64,000 nucleotides of DNA from Symsagittifera roscoffensis. Its lineage: Eukaryota > Xenacoelomorpha > Acoela > Convolutidae. The notes under the pieces are model-generated. The model was not told the DNA's origin. It saw only the letters and a program-made list of their open reading frames with translations, and searched no databases. Made by a program: the position numbers and the translations under genes. The stretch lies in NCBI RefSeq assembly GCF_963678635.1, contig NC_087071.1, positions 35,023,680 through 35,087,679 of the forward strand. The letters are read 5' to 3'. Every line of letters starts with the position of its first letter. Position 1 is the stretch's first letter. Of this stretch, positions 11,318 to 21,413 are shown piece after piece.

Positions 11318-11514
11318 CTGCAAAACGCACATACCATCAACAACATCAGATCGCAGTCTGGAATGTGGGAAAAAGTATAGAAATTGCTATCCTTAGACAG
11401 ACCTAACAGAGTCTTTGGCTCTTTTTCTTTAGAGTTTTTGGCTCCTTTTCTCCCTCCCCCACCTGCAAATTTTACAATTGATTGACATGAGATAGACAAT
11501 GACAAGCATCAGGG

Positions 11515-11870
11515 GCGGACTAGGACAAGCATCAAACGCCACTCCCCCCCCCCCCCCCGGATATTCGACCGACAACCTGTCGACCTAAAGGGCCCCTTTG
11601 TACTAATTTACTACTTTGAGATACGTTTTTGGTGAGATGCGAAATTTTTTTAAAGGTGCCATTGGCGCCAATATGTACTAAATTCCAGGAGGGGAGGGAG
11701 AGAACACCGAAAAACGCAATTTTTTCGGTCAACGTTTTCCAAAAAGTGCCTAAAAACGCTTTTTGGCCTGTTTTTTTCAAAGCTATGCCGGCGGAGTGAG
11801 CTCGGAAAAAACTGGATAAAGTTTTGGAAAAGTTTTTGATAATCCGGAGCAACATAACCAAAAAAAAATT
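11515..11870. repeat. Dispersed GC-rich repeat, copy 1 (with C15 run)
   Basis: A roughly 350-bp repeat starting near AGGGGCGGAC and a C15 run (11544-11558), with GACCTAAAGGGCCCCTTTG, GGTGCCATTGGCGCCAAT and CGGTCAACGTTTTCC landmarks. Close copies lie at 14505-14860 and, more diverged, 18890-19290. It lies in the intron between the two calcineurin exons. Probably a non-autonomous transposon; open frames inside it are by-products of its composition. Confidence 0.75.
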
Positions 11871-11913
11871 AAAATAGAAAAAGCTCCTCGAAAAAAGAAT
11901 CCGTGTCCCTTGC

Positions 11914-12086
11914 CTTGAGTTTGACCACAGCAATTTTCTCCTCCGAGAGTGTCTTGTAGAATCTGCTCATCTTCCCAATGGCCCTGAAATTATTCAAAAT
12001 CTCCTCTTTCTTCTTCCGCTTCGCCGTCTCCTCGTCCGTGTCCACTTCCGCCAACTCCTGCTGCGTGCAGATGGACGTGATGATGT
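11914..12086 (-). pseudogene. Calcineurin A exon with calmodulin-binding helix end, copy 1
   Basis: A 173-bp exon on the minus strand between a 3' splice site (CACTCGTTTAG) and a GC-type donor (CTCAAG then GCAAGG). It starts in phase 1 and reads IITSICTQQELAEVD, a basic stretch AKRKKKEEI, then FRAIGKMSRFYKTLSEE and VVKLK. Known calcineurin A chains read NICSDDEL then [20 protein letters not shown] at the matching place. This is the region following the regulatory-subunit (CnB) binding helix. The exon is uninterrupted, but its partners carry frameshifts, so I call it part of a pseudogene. Identical boundaries are seen in copy 2 at 14903-15075. Confidence 0.8.
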
Positions 12087-12566
12087 CTAAACGAGTGAAA
12101 AAGACACGCAATACGAGGCCAAACTGTGCCCTCGATAGGCGCACAATTTAGTGTGTATAGGTCTCTGGAATCCAGAGACAAGTCTATAAAAATGTTAAAT
12201 TTTTGTCTTAAAAACCTAAGACAATGAAAAATAAAAGAAGAACAAAGGAAACGTCTTTGTTGCCGAAACCGCTAACAATTCACAAAATACACGTTTTGAC
12301 CTCGTAATGCGTTTTTTCCTTGCTTTAAAACTACATAAACGCATTTTGTTTAACATCTGTTTCGGCGAGGTGTTCAGTTAAAATTTGAAAACTACAAATC
12401 TTTCAAACTTTGGGCGGATCGAATAACAAGCTTCGTCAAGCTTCAACAAGTTTCAAGAACCCCCAAAAACAGATCAAGAATGTTTTTTTTTGGGCGGTAG
12501 GAGAAAAATGAAGCACGCACAAATGCAAAAAAATTATAACTTTTTTGATGGTTTGAGGGTACTATA

Positions 12567-12639
12567 GTCTCCGTAGCGCAGTGGAAAGCGCGCTGGACTT
12601 CTAATCCAGAGGTCGAGGTTTCGAATCACGCCGGAGATG
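12567..12639 (+). tRNA. tRNA-Arg(TCT)-like sequence, copy 1, possibly a pseudogene
   Basis: Acceptor arms GTCTCCG and CGGAGAT pair over seven bases, with one G-T. The D stem GCGC/GCGC pairs, and the anticodon stem CTGGA/TCCAG encloses the loop CTTCTAA with anticodon TCT (Arg). The T loop TTCGAAT is normal, but the T stem GAGGT/CACGC has three mismatches, including the invariant G53-C61 pair. That defect, shared with copy 2, suggests a pseudogene or a tRNA-derived repeat rather than an active gene. Confidence 0.6.
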
Positions 12640-12961
12640 ACTTCTGATTTCTATCATTTACAAATCCTTTCTCATGATAATTATTATCTTTGGGTGGAGA
12701 CCTTCAAGTCAAATCGGATAATTGGGGATTACTTTAAGAAGCCGAATTTTTTCTATTTTATCATAAAATATGAATAGGTAAAATTGTGATAGAATGGTCC
12801 CGGTAAAAACCAAGCATGACAAAGGGGGTCCCAAAGCTTTCTATGTTCTGCTGCTAGCAGAGTCCTTTTGAGACCTATGGTCCTTAATGTAATTGAATGA
12901 TGTCATAACAGTAGTATGCATATAGTGCATTAGGATTGGTGGGGGGGGGTATGGGTTGTCA

Positions 12962-13086
12962 TACATGGATGACCATTAGGTATAAATCATAATGGTCACC
13001 ATGTATTAAATGATCAGCAATGGTCACAATGTAATAATCCTAATTGTCACCATGTATAATTATATACCTAATAGTCCTCATGTAAA
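12962..13086. repeat. Small foldback with internal ATGGTCACCATGTAT-type units
   Basis: TACATGGATGACCATTAGGT near 12963 is inverted as ACCTAATAGTCCTCATGTA ending near 13086. Between them ATGGTCACCATGTAT-like units recur about every 35 bp (13000, 13020, 13050). It sits exactly in the spacer between the two segmental duplicates. Confidence 0.65.
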
Positions 13087-13536
13087 ACTTGATTTAGCTT
13101 CGATAAGAAGTTTGACTTCTAAAATTGTTTAGGTAGGGCAAATTATGCAAAATTTTTTAAAACTTTATCCTATAAAACAAAAACTCGAAAATCCGGACAA
13201 TTTTTAGCAATGGGATTTTTTTGAGTTTTACTATCCAGTTTTATTCAAGACTATGAGTATTTTAACACGAAATCTCATTCAATCTCATCATTTCTTTGTT
13301 TGCAGTAATTACAAGTGAAAATAATATGAACCAAAATTAAAGTTTATTTTCCTTCGAAATAGTAGCAGGACAGAACATTACTCAGTTTGAAAAAAAAATA
13401 TTTATGTTTTGGTCTCATTTTTTGAAAAAGAAAAAACAGCTTGATTGGGATTTTCTTATTTGATAAACCTGCGTGTCTCTTTATTCAACTTGCTGAGCAA
13501 ACATTTAACCTTTAATGTTCGGGATCGTAATTTTTT

Positions 13537-14060
13537 AATTTGGGTCTTAATCCGGATGTGGCGCGACCCTTAAAGTCTGGACATGGGTCGCGAAAGTCTG
13601 AACATACCACAATTTGGTCGCGAAAGTCTAAACATGGGTCGCAAGACACAGATTTTCGCGACCCATGTCCAGACTTACGCGACCAATTTTTGGTATGTCC
13701 AGACTTTCGCGGCCCACGGCGCGACTCATGTCCACACTTTCCAGACTCAAACTTTCGGCGCGACTATGCAATTTGGGTCTAAATCCGGATGTGGCGCGAC
13801 CCTTAAAGTCTGGACATGGGTCGCGAAAGTCTGAACATACCACAATTTGGTCGCGAAAGTCTAAACATGGGTCGCAAGACACAGATTTTCGCGACCCATG
13901 TCCAGACTTACGCGACCAATTTTTGGTATGTCCAGACTTTCGCGGCCCACGGCGCGACTCATGTCCACACTTTCCAGACTCAAACTTTCGGCGCGACTAT
14001 GCAATTTGGGTCTAAATCCGGATGTGGCGCGACCCTTAAAGTCTGGACATGAGTCTGGGA
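13537..14060. repeat. 233-bp tandem repeat with internal palindromes
   Basis: AATTTGGGTC starts units at 13537, 13770 and 14003, a period of 233 bp and about 2.25 copies, nearly identical. Each unit contains GTCTGGACATGGGTCGCG and, further on, its inverse CGCGACCCATGTCCAGAC-like sequence, so a unit can fold on itself. Only the last quarter unit exists in copy 1 (11155-11205). Open frames here on both strands simply reflect the GC-rich palindromic sequence. Confidence 0.85.
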
Positions 14061-14154
14061 CCTCAACTCGGGCGACTCGGCCGGCCGATAACTTATTTGA
14101 TAAAAATTAGGGTTGGCTGAGGACTGAGCTAACCCTGAGGACTAATATAAAGTA

Positions 14155-14311
14155 TAATCTACGACTAGCCTCGGGCATCTTTTCGTTCTAAGCGTAGGCC
14201 TCCTTGGCCTCGAAGAAGGTGACTGGGTTTCTCACTGCAGATGGCGTCTCGGATGGCCTCGTTGCCCTGACTCAGAGCACCCATCGGTAACTTACAATTC
14301 GAGCACAGACC
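14155..14311 (-). pseudogene. Calcineurin A exon with autoinhibitory segment, copy 2
   Basis: A 3' splice site (GCGATTTGCAG) ends at 14312. The exon reads GLCSNCKLPMGALSQ then GNEAIRDAICSE. One extra A near 14236 then shifts the frame, after which FFEAKEAYA, a TAG stop (14190-14188) and NEKMPEASRR follow. Known calcineurin A autoinhibitory segments read EEAKGLDRINERMPPRR; spacing matches exactly, with the stop where a hydrophobic residue stands. The frameshift and stop make this copy non-functional as read. Downstream sequence towards 14100 gives no further recognised coding. Confidence 0.75.
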
Positions 14312-14504
14312 CTGCAAATCGCACATACCATCAACAACATCAGATCGCAGTCTGGAATGTGGGAAAAAGTATAGAAATTACTATCCTTAGACAGACCTAA
14401 CAGAGTCTTTGGCTCTTTTTCTTTAGAGTTTTTGGCTCCTTTTCTCCCTCCCCCACCTGCAAATTTTACAATTGATTGACATGAGATAGACAATGACAAG
14501 CATC

Positions 14505-14860
14505 AGGGGCGGACTAGGACAAGCATCAAACGCCACTCCCCCCCCCCCGGATATTCGACCGACAACCTGTCGACCTAAAGGGCCCCTTTGTACTAATTTA
14601 CTACTTTGAGATACGTTTTTGGTGAGATGCGAAATTTTTTTAAAGGTGCCATTGGCGCCAATGTGTACTAAATTCCAGGAGGGGAGGGAGAGCACACCGA
14701 AAAACGCAATTTTTTCGGTCAACGTTTTCCAAAAAGTGCCTAAAAACGCTTTTTGGCCTGTTTTTTTCTAAGTAATGCCGGCGGAGTGAACTCGGAAAAA
14801 ACTGGATAAAGTTTTGGAAAAGTTTTTGATAATCCGGAGCAATATAACCAAAAAAAATTA
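14505..14860. repeat. Dispersed GC-rich repeat, copy 2
   Basis: Nearly identical to 11515-11870 except that the C run is 11 long (14538-14548). Lies in the same intron position of duplicate copy 2. Confidence 0.75.
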
Positions 14861-14902
14861 AAATAAAAAAAGCTCTTCGAATAAAGAATCCGTGTCCCTT
14901 GC

Positions 14903-15075
14903 CTTGAGTTTGACCACAGCAGTTTTCTCCTCCGAGAGTGTCTTGTAGAATCTGCTCATCTTCCCAATGGCCCTGAACTTATTCAGAGTCTCCTCTTTCT
15001 TCTTCCGCTTCTCCGTCTCTTCGTCCGTGTCCACTTCCGCCAACTCCTGCTGCGTGCAGATGGAGGTGATGATGT
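14903..15075 (-). pseudogene. Calcineurin A exon with calmodulin-binding helix end, copy 2
   Basis: Same 173-bp exon as 11914-12086, with the same AG acceptor (CAATCGTTTAG) and the same CTCAAG/GCAAGG donor. It reads IITSICTQQELAEVD, EKRKKKEETLNK, FRAIGKMSRFYKTLSEE and VVKLK without interruption. The few substitutions from copy 1 include both conservative and non-conservative changes. The first codon is completed by one base from the upstream exon at 42.1 or 44.2 kb (phase 1), which gives an alignment with calcineurin A without gap. Confidence 0.8.
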
Positions 15076-15538
15076 CTAAACGATTGAAAAAGAAACGCAT
15101 TACGAGGCCAAACTGTGCCCTCGAAAGGCGCACAATTTAGTGTGTATAGGTCACTGGAACCCAGAGACAAGTCTATTAAAATGTTAAATTTTTGTCTTTA
15201 AAATCAAAGATAGTGAAAAATAAAAGAAGAACAAAGGAAACGTCTTTGTTGCCGAAACCGCTAACAATTCACAAAATACACGTTTTGACCTCGTAATGCG
15301 TTTTTTCCTTGCTTTAAAACTACATAAACGCATTTTGTTTAACATCTGTTTCGGTGAGGTGTTCAGTTAAAATTTGAAAACTAGAAAACTTTCAAACTTG
15401 GGGCATCACAAGCATCAACAAGTTTCAAGAACCCCCAAAAACAGATCAAGAATGTTTTTTATTGGGCGGTAGGAGAAAATTGAAGCACGCACAAATGCAA
15501 AAAATATATAAAGTTATTGATGATTTGAGGGTACTATA

Positions 15539-15611
15539 GTCGCCGTAGCGCAGTGGATAGCGAGCTGGACTTCTAATCCATAGGTCGAGGTTTCGAATCA
15601 CGCCGGAGATG
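15539..15611 (+). tRNA. tRNA-Arg(TCT)-like sequence, copy 2, degenerate
   Basis: Copy of 12567-12639 with further damage: acceptor GTCGCCG no longer pairs fully with CGGAGAT, the D stem reads GCGC/GCGA, and the anticodon stem CTGGA/TCCAT has an end mismatch. Anticodon TCT and the T-loop TTCGAAT are retained. Almost certainly not functional. Confidence 0.5.
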
Positions 15612-15768
15612 ACTTCTGATTTCTATCATTTACAAATCCTTTCTCATGATAATTATTATCTTTGGGTGGAGACCTTCAAGTCAAATCGGATAATTGGGGA
15701 TTACTTTAAGAAGCCGAATTTTTTCTATATTATCATAAAATATGCATAGGTAAAAGTGTGATAGAAGG

Positions 15769-16232
15769 GTCCCAGTAAAAACCAAGCGTGACAAAGGGGG
15801 TCCCAAAGTTTTCTATGTTCTGCTGCTAGCAGAGTCTTTTCTGAGACCTATGGTCCTTAATGTAATTGAATGATGTCATAACTAAAGCATGAAACTGAGG
15901 TAGGTTAACTACTATTGAGAAGTTTCAAAACGGATCGAACGGCGTCCATATATTCACTTATAATTGCTATATTTGTTTATAATTGTAGACAAATATAGCA
16001 ATTAAGTGATTCTTTAGGCGCCGCTCGATTTGTTCTCAAACTTCTCAACAGTAGTTAACCTGGCTCAGTTGCACTAGCGTATTTCATGCTTTAATTATAA
16101 CAGCATTCATGCAAAAATATGAAAAACGTTCAGGCACTATTTTTACATTAAGTACCAGGCCTCAAAGGATTCTGCTAGCAGCAGAATATAGAAAGCTTTG
16201 GGACCCCTTCGTCACGGTTGGTTTTTACCGGG
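15769..16232. mobile_element. Foldback element, nested
   Basis: An inner element at 15883-16093 has inverted ends TAAAGCATGAAA / TTTCATGCTTTA and long arms (GGTTAACTACTATTGAGAAG against CTTCTCAACAGTAGTTAACC), with a centre of CAAATATAGCAATT inverted repeats. ATAAC stands at 15878-15882 and again at 16097-16101 as a possible target duplication; copy 1 of the duplicated segment shows the site without the insert at 12905-12909. A larger imperfect inversion extends outward: GGGTCCC...CTGCTGCTAGCAGA at 15769-15862 against TCTGCTAGCAGCAG...GGACCCC at 16144-16232. No coding capacity. Confidence 0.75.
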
Positions 16233-18889
16233 AAAAATTCAGCTTGTAGAGCACAGTATTTTATAGAACAGAAAATAGACCAGGATTTTAATCATACGGC
16301 AGATTTTATCGATTTTTCTCAAAACTCTTTTCAAAATCAAAAAAATGAATGCTAGAGAATTATATTTCTCGGAAAGATCAAATACACATCTATTCTCTCA
16401 TTGACTAAACTATCAACAAAACTGCTCTATCTCTCAGAAACATAAAGAATGCATCTCTCCGGTACTCTACAAATCTACTATTTTGCTTCCTGAAATTGCT
16501 CTGCTCGTTTTCAAAATTGATTTTTTTTTTCTCGAAAAGCAATAAAAATAGTATTTGCTTTGTAATAAACGAATGACTAATAAAAACTTTCATGGAGCAG
16601 AAAAAAAACAGATTTCTTTTCTAAAGAATGTTTTATAGAACAACAGAATTCTTTGAGGCCTGATCAGGGACCCTGCTGCTAATTTCTCTATAACACTTGT
16701 TCCTTTGAACAGTTATAAACTTATTTGGATTTTTTCCCTAATTTCATACAACTTCGATACCGTTTCTTTGCTTTTTTTCATGCAAAATGAGCATTTTAGG
16801 GATTGCATTTTGAAAAATAAGATATTTAAAAAAAGAATCCTACAAGCGTTAGTTATAATGGACCTACTTAACAATCTCCCCCCTATTGTATCTACTAAAT
16901 AATATCCACCCCTTGTCAGTATAAACAGTAAAATCGCACTAGAGCGTTGTATACAAATTTATATTTTACTGCATTTTGATTGGTCGAAAACTTGCTGCAA
17001 TCTACTTAAAAATCTACAGAAATTTTTGTGGCAACAATTCAGAGACAATTGATGCCGGCTCAAAATTTAAATAAAATATTTGTTGTTCTGGAATTCAGCG
17101 ACAAACGCGCTCAGACCGTAAAAGCGAATTCCATAAAATATCGGTGACTTTTAGAATTTACCATTGGATTTTACCATTGAATTTACCATTGTAAAGTCAG
17201 TTTAGTCTTTTTGGGTTAAAGTGTGATAGAGGGGTCCCTACAAAACTAAGTTTTCCAGGGGAGTCCCAAATCACACTAATCCCGGGATGACCAAAAACGC
17301 TAATCGTACAATTTTCATACGTGGCAAATCCATTAGTGCAGAAAATTGCATAAACGGTGTATGATTAGTGATTTTTTATATGTGGGAATGGTATGACTAG
17401 CATTTTTTCATAAACCAAAGATTTTGTGTCAAAATTATTATGGTCACAGTTTTTGGCTGTGTCCGTATCCGAACACAAGAGGCTTTGGTTACTCAAAAGT
17501 GGAGTTACGACCTGGATTGTCTTAATTGTGTCTTAAATAAATGACATTTGCGCTGTAAATTGTTGGAGGTTTTCATTAACATCACCGAAGCATGAATCTG
17601 GAACATATTGAGGTCCTGTATTACAATAGAGACCCTGTTAGTGTCTTGGGACCTTGTCAAACTTGTACCTGTTTTGTATCTAGAATCCACATTTTGTCAC
17701 ATTGCATTACAAGTTTTGTCTCAGGAATCCATTATTTTTTCTTAGAACAAGATGAAAAACTTCGCTGTTTAAGCACCAAATCTAATGAAAGTTCTCGAAC
17801 CCATTCACGTTTATTGGAACTCACTTCAATTGAGAAAACGCATTTCTCCAATTTACAATAAAATCCAAAACAAGCATCGCTAAGCATTCCTCTCCTAATT
17901 AAATTGTCTCTGGTTTTTAATTTTTTCTAGCATGCAAAAAACAAATTACTGTTAAATAAGTCGACTTTTAATTGAATAATTCAATATTTTAAGGAACCGT
18001 GAGCAAATTTGATGGAATCCATTGACAATTTCCATGGTCCGAATCACTGCCAAAGTATCCGAGCTCGACGCCACAATTCTGATGCAATTTGTGAATGCCA
18101 TACTTAAATTTTGTGTTTATGCACACAACTATGTTAATGGTCTGAACTTAATTGATCATAACCAAATTAAACGAAAATGAGGAACTTTTTCAGAAAAATT
18201 CAAAAAACCAAATTTGGCTCAATATACTTTTGGTTGTAAGTACCAATGGCATCGATTTTTATTCTCAAGACAAATAGAAAATATCCAGCAAACAAATTTT
18301 TTTCTGTGAGTGTTCAATACTGGCTAAACTGTCAAATTTGTTTCAAGACTGAACTGTCAAACTTGTTCCAAGGAAGAGTCATTGAACGAACAAAAGGAAA
18401 CATGTGACCGTCAAACTATTAGAATTTTAAAAACAATTTATGATAGAAAATTTTTGATTAAATTTGTTCAATTTGAGAAAACTAGACCAATAGAAAACGT
18501 TTGTATTCCACTGAGAAATCTGAAATCAAATTTTGAAATGAGAAATCAATCACGTTTTTTGTGATTTTTATGCTATTCGATAGTGGAGTTAAGTTTCTTT
18601 TTACCAAAAGAAGAACTCAACTTATTAAAAAAATAAAAATCAAATGTGAGTGTGAATGAATTTTTTCCTAAACAAAAAAAAGAGATCAAGACCTATATAA
18701 GAGTCTTCACTGCTTTGGTTACTTTTTAAAAAGAAAAGGTAACAAAAACACTTTTGTGGTCCTTTTTATCTCAATTTAATGATTGATTGTTATCAAATAA
18801 TTTACTTTCACCTAAATTCCTCCAGAACTGCACGGCAAACAAATATTGCAAAAGTTGAATGAACTTTTGAGTTATCGTTTTTTTTGCTA
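16233..18889. other. Non-coding, no gene supported
   Basis: AT-rich sequence with short frames of 60-89 codons on both strands that lack any recognisable pattern. One small palindrome-bounded unit at 17220-17277 (GTGTGAT...ATCACAC) contains GGGGTCCC and GGGGAGTCCC, echoing the GGGTCCC blocks at 12797 and 15769. I see no exon with good splice signals. Confidence 0.45.
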
Positions 18890-19290
18890 TAATTAGAAGC
18901 AGTAGCGGGTTTAGGGAGGGGCTGGGGTGGACGCTCTTTTTAGGGATTCGATCCCCTGCCGACCCAAAGGGTCCCCCTTTGTACTGTTTTGAGATATCCA
19001 ATTTTCGCTGACTGACCTTAAAGTTTTTCTGAAGGCACCTTCGGCGCCAATCTATATTATTTTTGAGGGGGGAGCGCGCGCCAAAAAAACGCGATTTTTT
19101 GGTCAACATTTTTCATTAAGTGCCAAAAAACCCATTTTTTAGGCTTTTGTCTAAAATTTATCTTTATAGTAGTTTGGGAGAGCTCAGAAAATCAATTTGG
19201 TCGACAAAAAAAAGGTCGACAAATTTTTAAAATTTTATGTTTTTTTTTTGAAAATCCGAGCCCCCACCCCCTCGAGAAATTCCTAGAACC
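18890..19290. repeat. Dispersed GC-rich repeat, copy 3 (diverged)
   Basis: Shares GACCCAAAGGGTCCCCCTTTG, GGCACCTTCGGCGCCAAT and TTTTGGTCAACATTTTTC landmarks, in the same order and spacing, with the copies at 11515 and 14505. The right end reads CCCCCACCCCCTCGAGAAAT then GAACCGCGCCTGAT. Clearly older than the other two. Confidence 0.65.
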
Positions 19291-19968
19291 GCGCCTGATT
19301 ACAACTCAACTTACATATTTGTAATGATAGCAAAATAACCAAAAATAATTACTCAAAAAGTTATGTAATTTGTTTGAATTTTTTGGCCGGCAATTAAAAA
19401 AATTTGTCAGTATTGCAGGAAAGGAAATTGTCACCGAAATGACCATTTCAGCCTAATCTGTTTCAAAGCCTCGTACTAACCTAATCCGAAATTGAGGAAG
19501 TAATGGAACCAAGTTAACATCACGTCATAAATAAGCCAAGTTAGTTTTTTCTAACTCACTTTTAATTAATAAGTTCACAGCGTCAGGGACACTATACGGG
19601 AAGATTTACCCCATACCGTTTTTCTTTAAATGAGGAAGGAATTGTGAAAAACTTTAGTGAATTGAAAAGCAACAGTTCAAAGAAAATCCGATTGTGTCTT
19701 AAATGTACCATTTTAAAGTTTTCAAAAAAATCCGAAACCCAACCTCAAACATTTTAATGTTTTTTTGGGATAAAATTGTTTTTCTGTACAGTAGTGTAAA
19801 ATTTGGTTAGCTTAACAGAAAATGCATTAGCCATCTTTTGTGAACAAGCTGGCTTTACCTGCAAATTACCTGCAGTTTTTAAACGTGTGGAGCGACGACG
19901 AGTTTTTTAAATCTAGATCCAACTAATAATTCGGAGATTTTTTTTCGCAGTTTGTCAATTTTTTTTTT
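19291..19968. other. Non-coding flank left of the retroelement
   Basis: No gene seen. The right edge, an A-rich run on the minus strand (19956-19970), directly follows the stop of the truncated gag frame of element B. Confidence 0.4.
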
Positions 19969-20892
19969 TTAAATCTGACTAAATCTGACTAATACTTCAA
20001 AAACAGTATCAATTTTATGTTTATCGAAAACGTTACTAAATTGATCCAATATTTTTTCGATTGCATTTGGTATTTCATTTTGCATTTGTGTTGGTTGATA
20101 CGAGTGTGTAATCATTGGGTTTTGTGGCTGAATTGGTTGAAAAGATTGTGTATTAATTGGGTTTTGCATTTGTATTGGTTGTTGATTTTGTGTATCTATT
20201 GGGTGTGGAGAAAAAATTCTATGATATGTATGTGGTTTCTGCACTCTTTGTCCACGATATTCTTGAGTGTATGGTGCAAATATATCTGGTTGTAAATAAT
20301 CATCATCAGAGGATAGATAATCCGTTTGATGAGGTGCTTGTTTTTTATTTTTATTCTGTTGAAAGAACGGGTAATTTTCACTACGATCCTGTGGAGGATG
20401 TGAATTAGTTTGAAAATTTACTGAGTTGGTTGTTGCCATTGGATTATCCCAATATTGAGATCTTATCTGATTATTATTATTTTTCCGTGGGGGATAGTTT
20501 GTTTTTGATGAATGTGCATAATTATAATTGTGTTCCGCAAAAGTGTTTCTGGTGAATGTTCTGCGTGTTTTTGACGGTATTGTCATGGGTCTATATGTTT
20601 GATAATCCATTTGTGAATGTTTTGGAGCAACCGAAGGTTTAACGGTTGATTGTAAGGTTACCTGTGCTAGTGAAGTGTTTGTATTTCTTGGTGTTGTTAA
20701 ATTTGGACGTATCGGTGAACTACTTTGTTGTGTAGTTGTTGTTGTTTGGACGATTTCTTCATTTATGATGTGTGATGGTGTCTGAATATCTTGTTGAGTG
20801 AGATTCCTAGTTCCATTAAGGTTTTCATTGTGTATGACGGTCGAATTTAAACTGTTATTTCGCGTATCAGGTAAAAATTTATTGTAGTTCAA
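19969..20892 (-). pseudogene. gag: Element B gag N-terminal part, truncated with a foreign tail
   Basis: 307 codons, rich in N, Q, T and P, without catalytic motifs. It includes YLSSDDDYLQPDIFAPYTQE and three related repeats of QPIQ-QNPM/I-ITHSYQPT type near residues 245-280. The matching stretch in element A is at 38580-38958. After QNEIP the frame departs from element A gag and ends in 33 unrelated residues (ILDQFSNVFDKHK included), then TAA and an A11 run. Upstream, the frame continues open in sequence without an ATG (WDPEWSHYAFINIP), so the annotated ATG is probably internal to a longer gag. Confidence 0.6.
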
Positions 20893-21413
20893 TGGTGTTG
20901 CATCAATGGTTAATGGTACTACTCTTACATAATCTCTTGCATAAGATATTGTACTTATTGCTTGACTTGAGATTGATTGTGGGATATTTATGAATGCATA
21001 ATGAGACCATTCGGGGTCCCAAATGTAGTCTGATTGTTCTGTGATGGCGGTATCATCGTTTGAATTTTGAGGCTAAATTTTTTTCTTGCTTGTGAAATTA
21101 AATCTATATTATGTGTGAAATAATCTATTATAAACCATGCCAAAATTTTTTGTAAGTCATGTTTTGTATGTTGTGAAACTTCATCTTTAGTGAAATTTTC
21201 TTTAATTATATGTAGGAAAGTTGAAAATAGTGTGATTTCATGTCGTACCCTTATATGTTTGGATGTCTCTGTCGGTGAGACATTTGAGATTGGGATTTCG
21301 TTTTCTAATATTGAAATATAACTATATATTATTGCAAAAACTTCATTAGTAAATATGGAGTTTGCTCTTTGTGAGTTATGATATTGTATGCTTTTTATAT
21401 ATTCTTGAAAATT

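Larger units (their letters stand above)
10713..12909. repeat. Segmental duplication, copy 1
   Basis: Aligns by eye over nearly its whole length with 13095-15882, from GCTTCGATAAGAAGTTTGAC to AATGATGTCATAAC. It holds, left to right, the AID-type exon remnant, a dispersed GC-rich repeat, the calcineurin exon at 11914-12086 and the tRNA-Arg-like sequence. Copy 2 is longer because it contains extra 233-bp tandem units. The dispersed repeat sits at the same place in both, so it predates the duplication. Confidence 0.9.
13095..15882. repeat. Segmental duplication, copy 2
   Basis: Second copy of the 10713-12909 segment, in direct orientation and directly adjacent. It carries its own calcineurin exons, dispersed repeat and tRNA-like sequence, plus two extra 233-bp tandem units at its left end. 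It ends at AATGATGTCATAAC, where a foldback element begins. Confidence 0.9.

Noticed and set aside
11532-11933. 133-codon minus-strand ORF and similar frames at 14423-14722 and 18771-19109
   Set aside because: They lie inside the dispersed GC-rich repeat, and the frames are not consistently preserved between copies; no protein family recognised.
13540-14110. Several overlapping ORFs of 70-116 codons on both strands
   Set aside because: They follow the 233-bp tandem repeat, recur with its period and lie on both strands of palindromic sequence.
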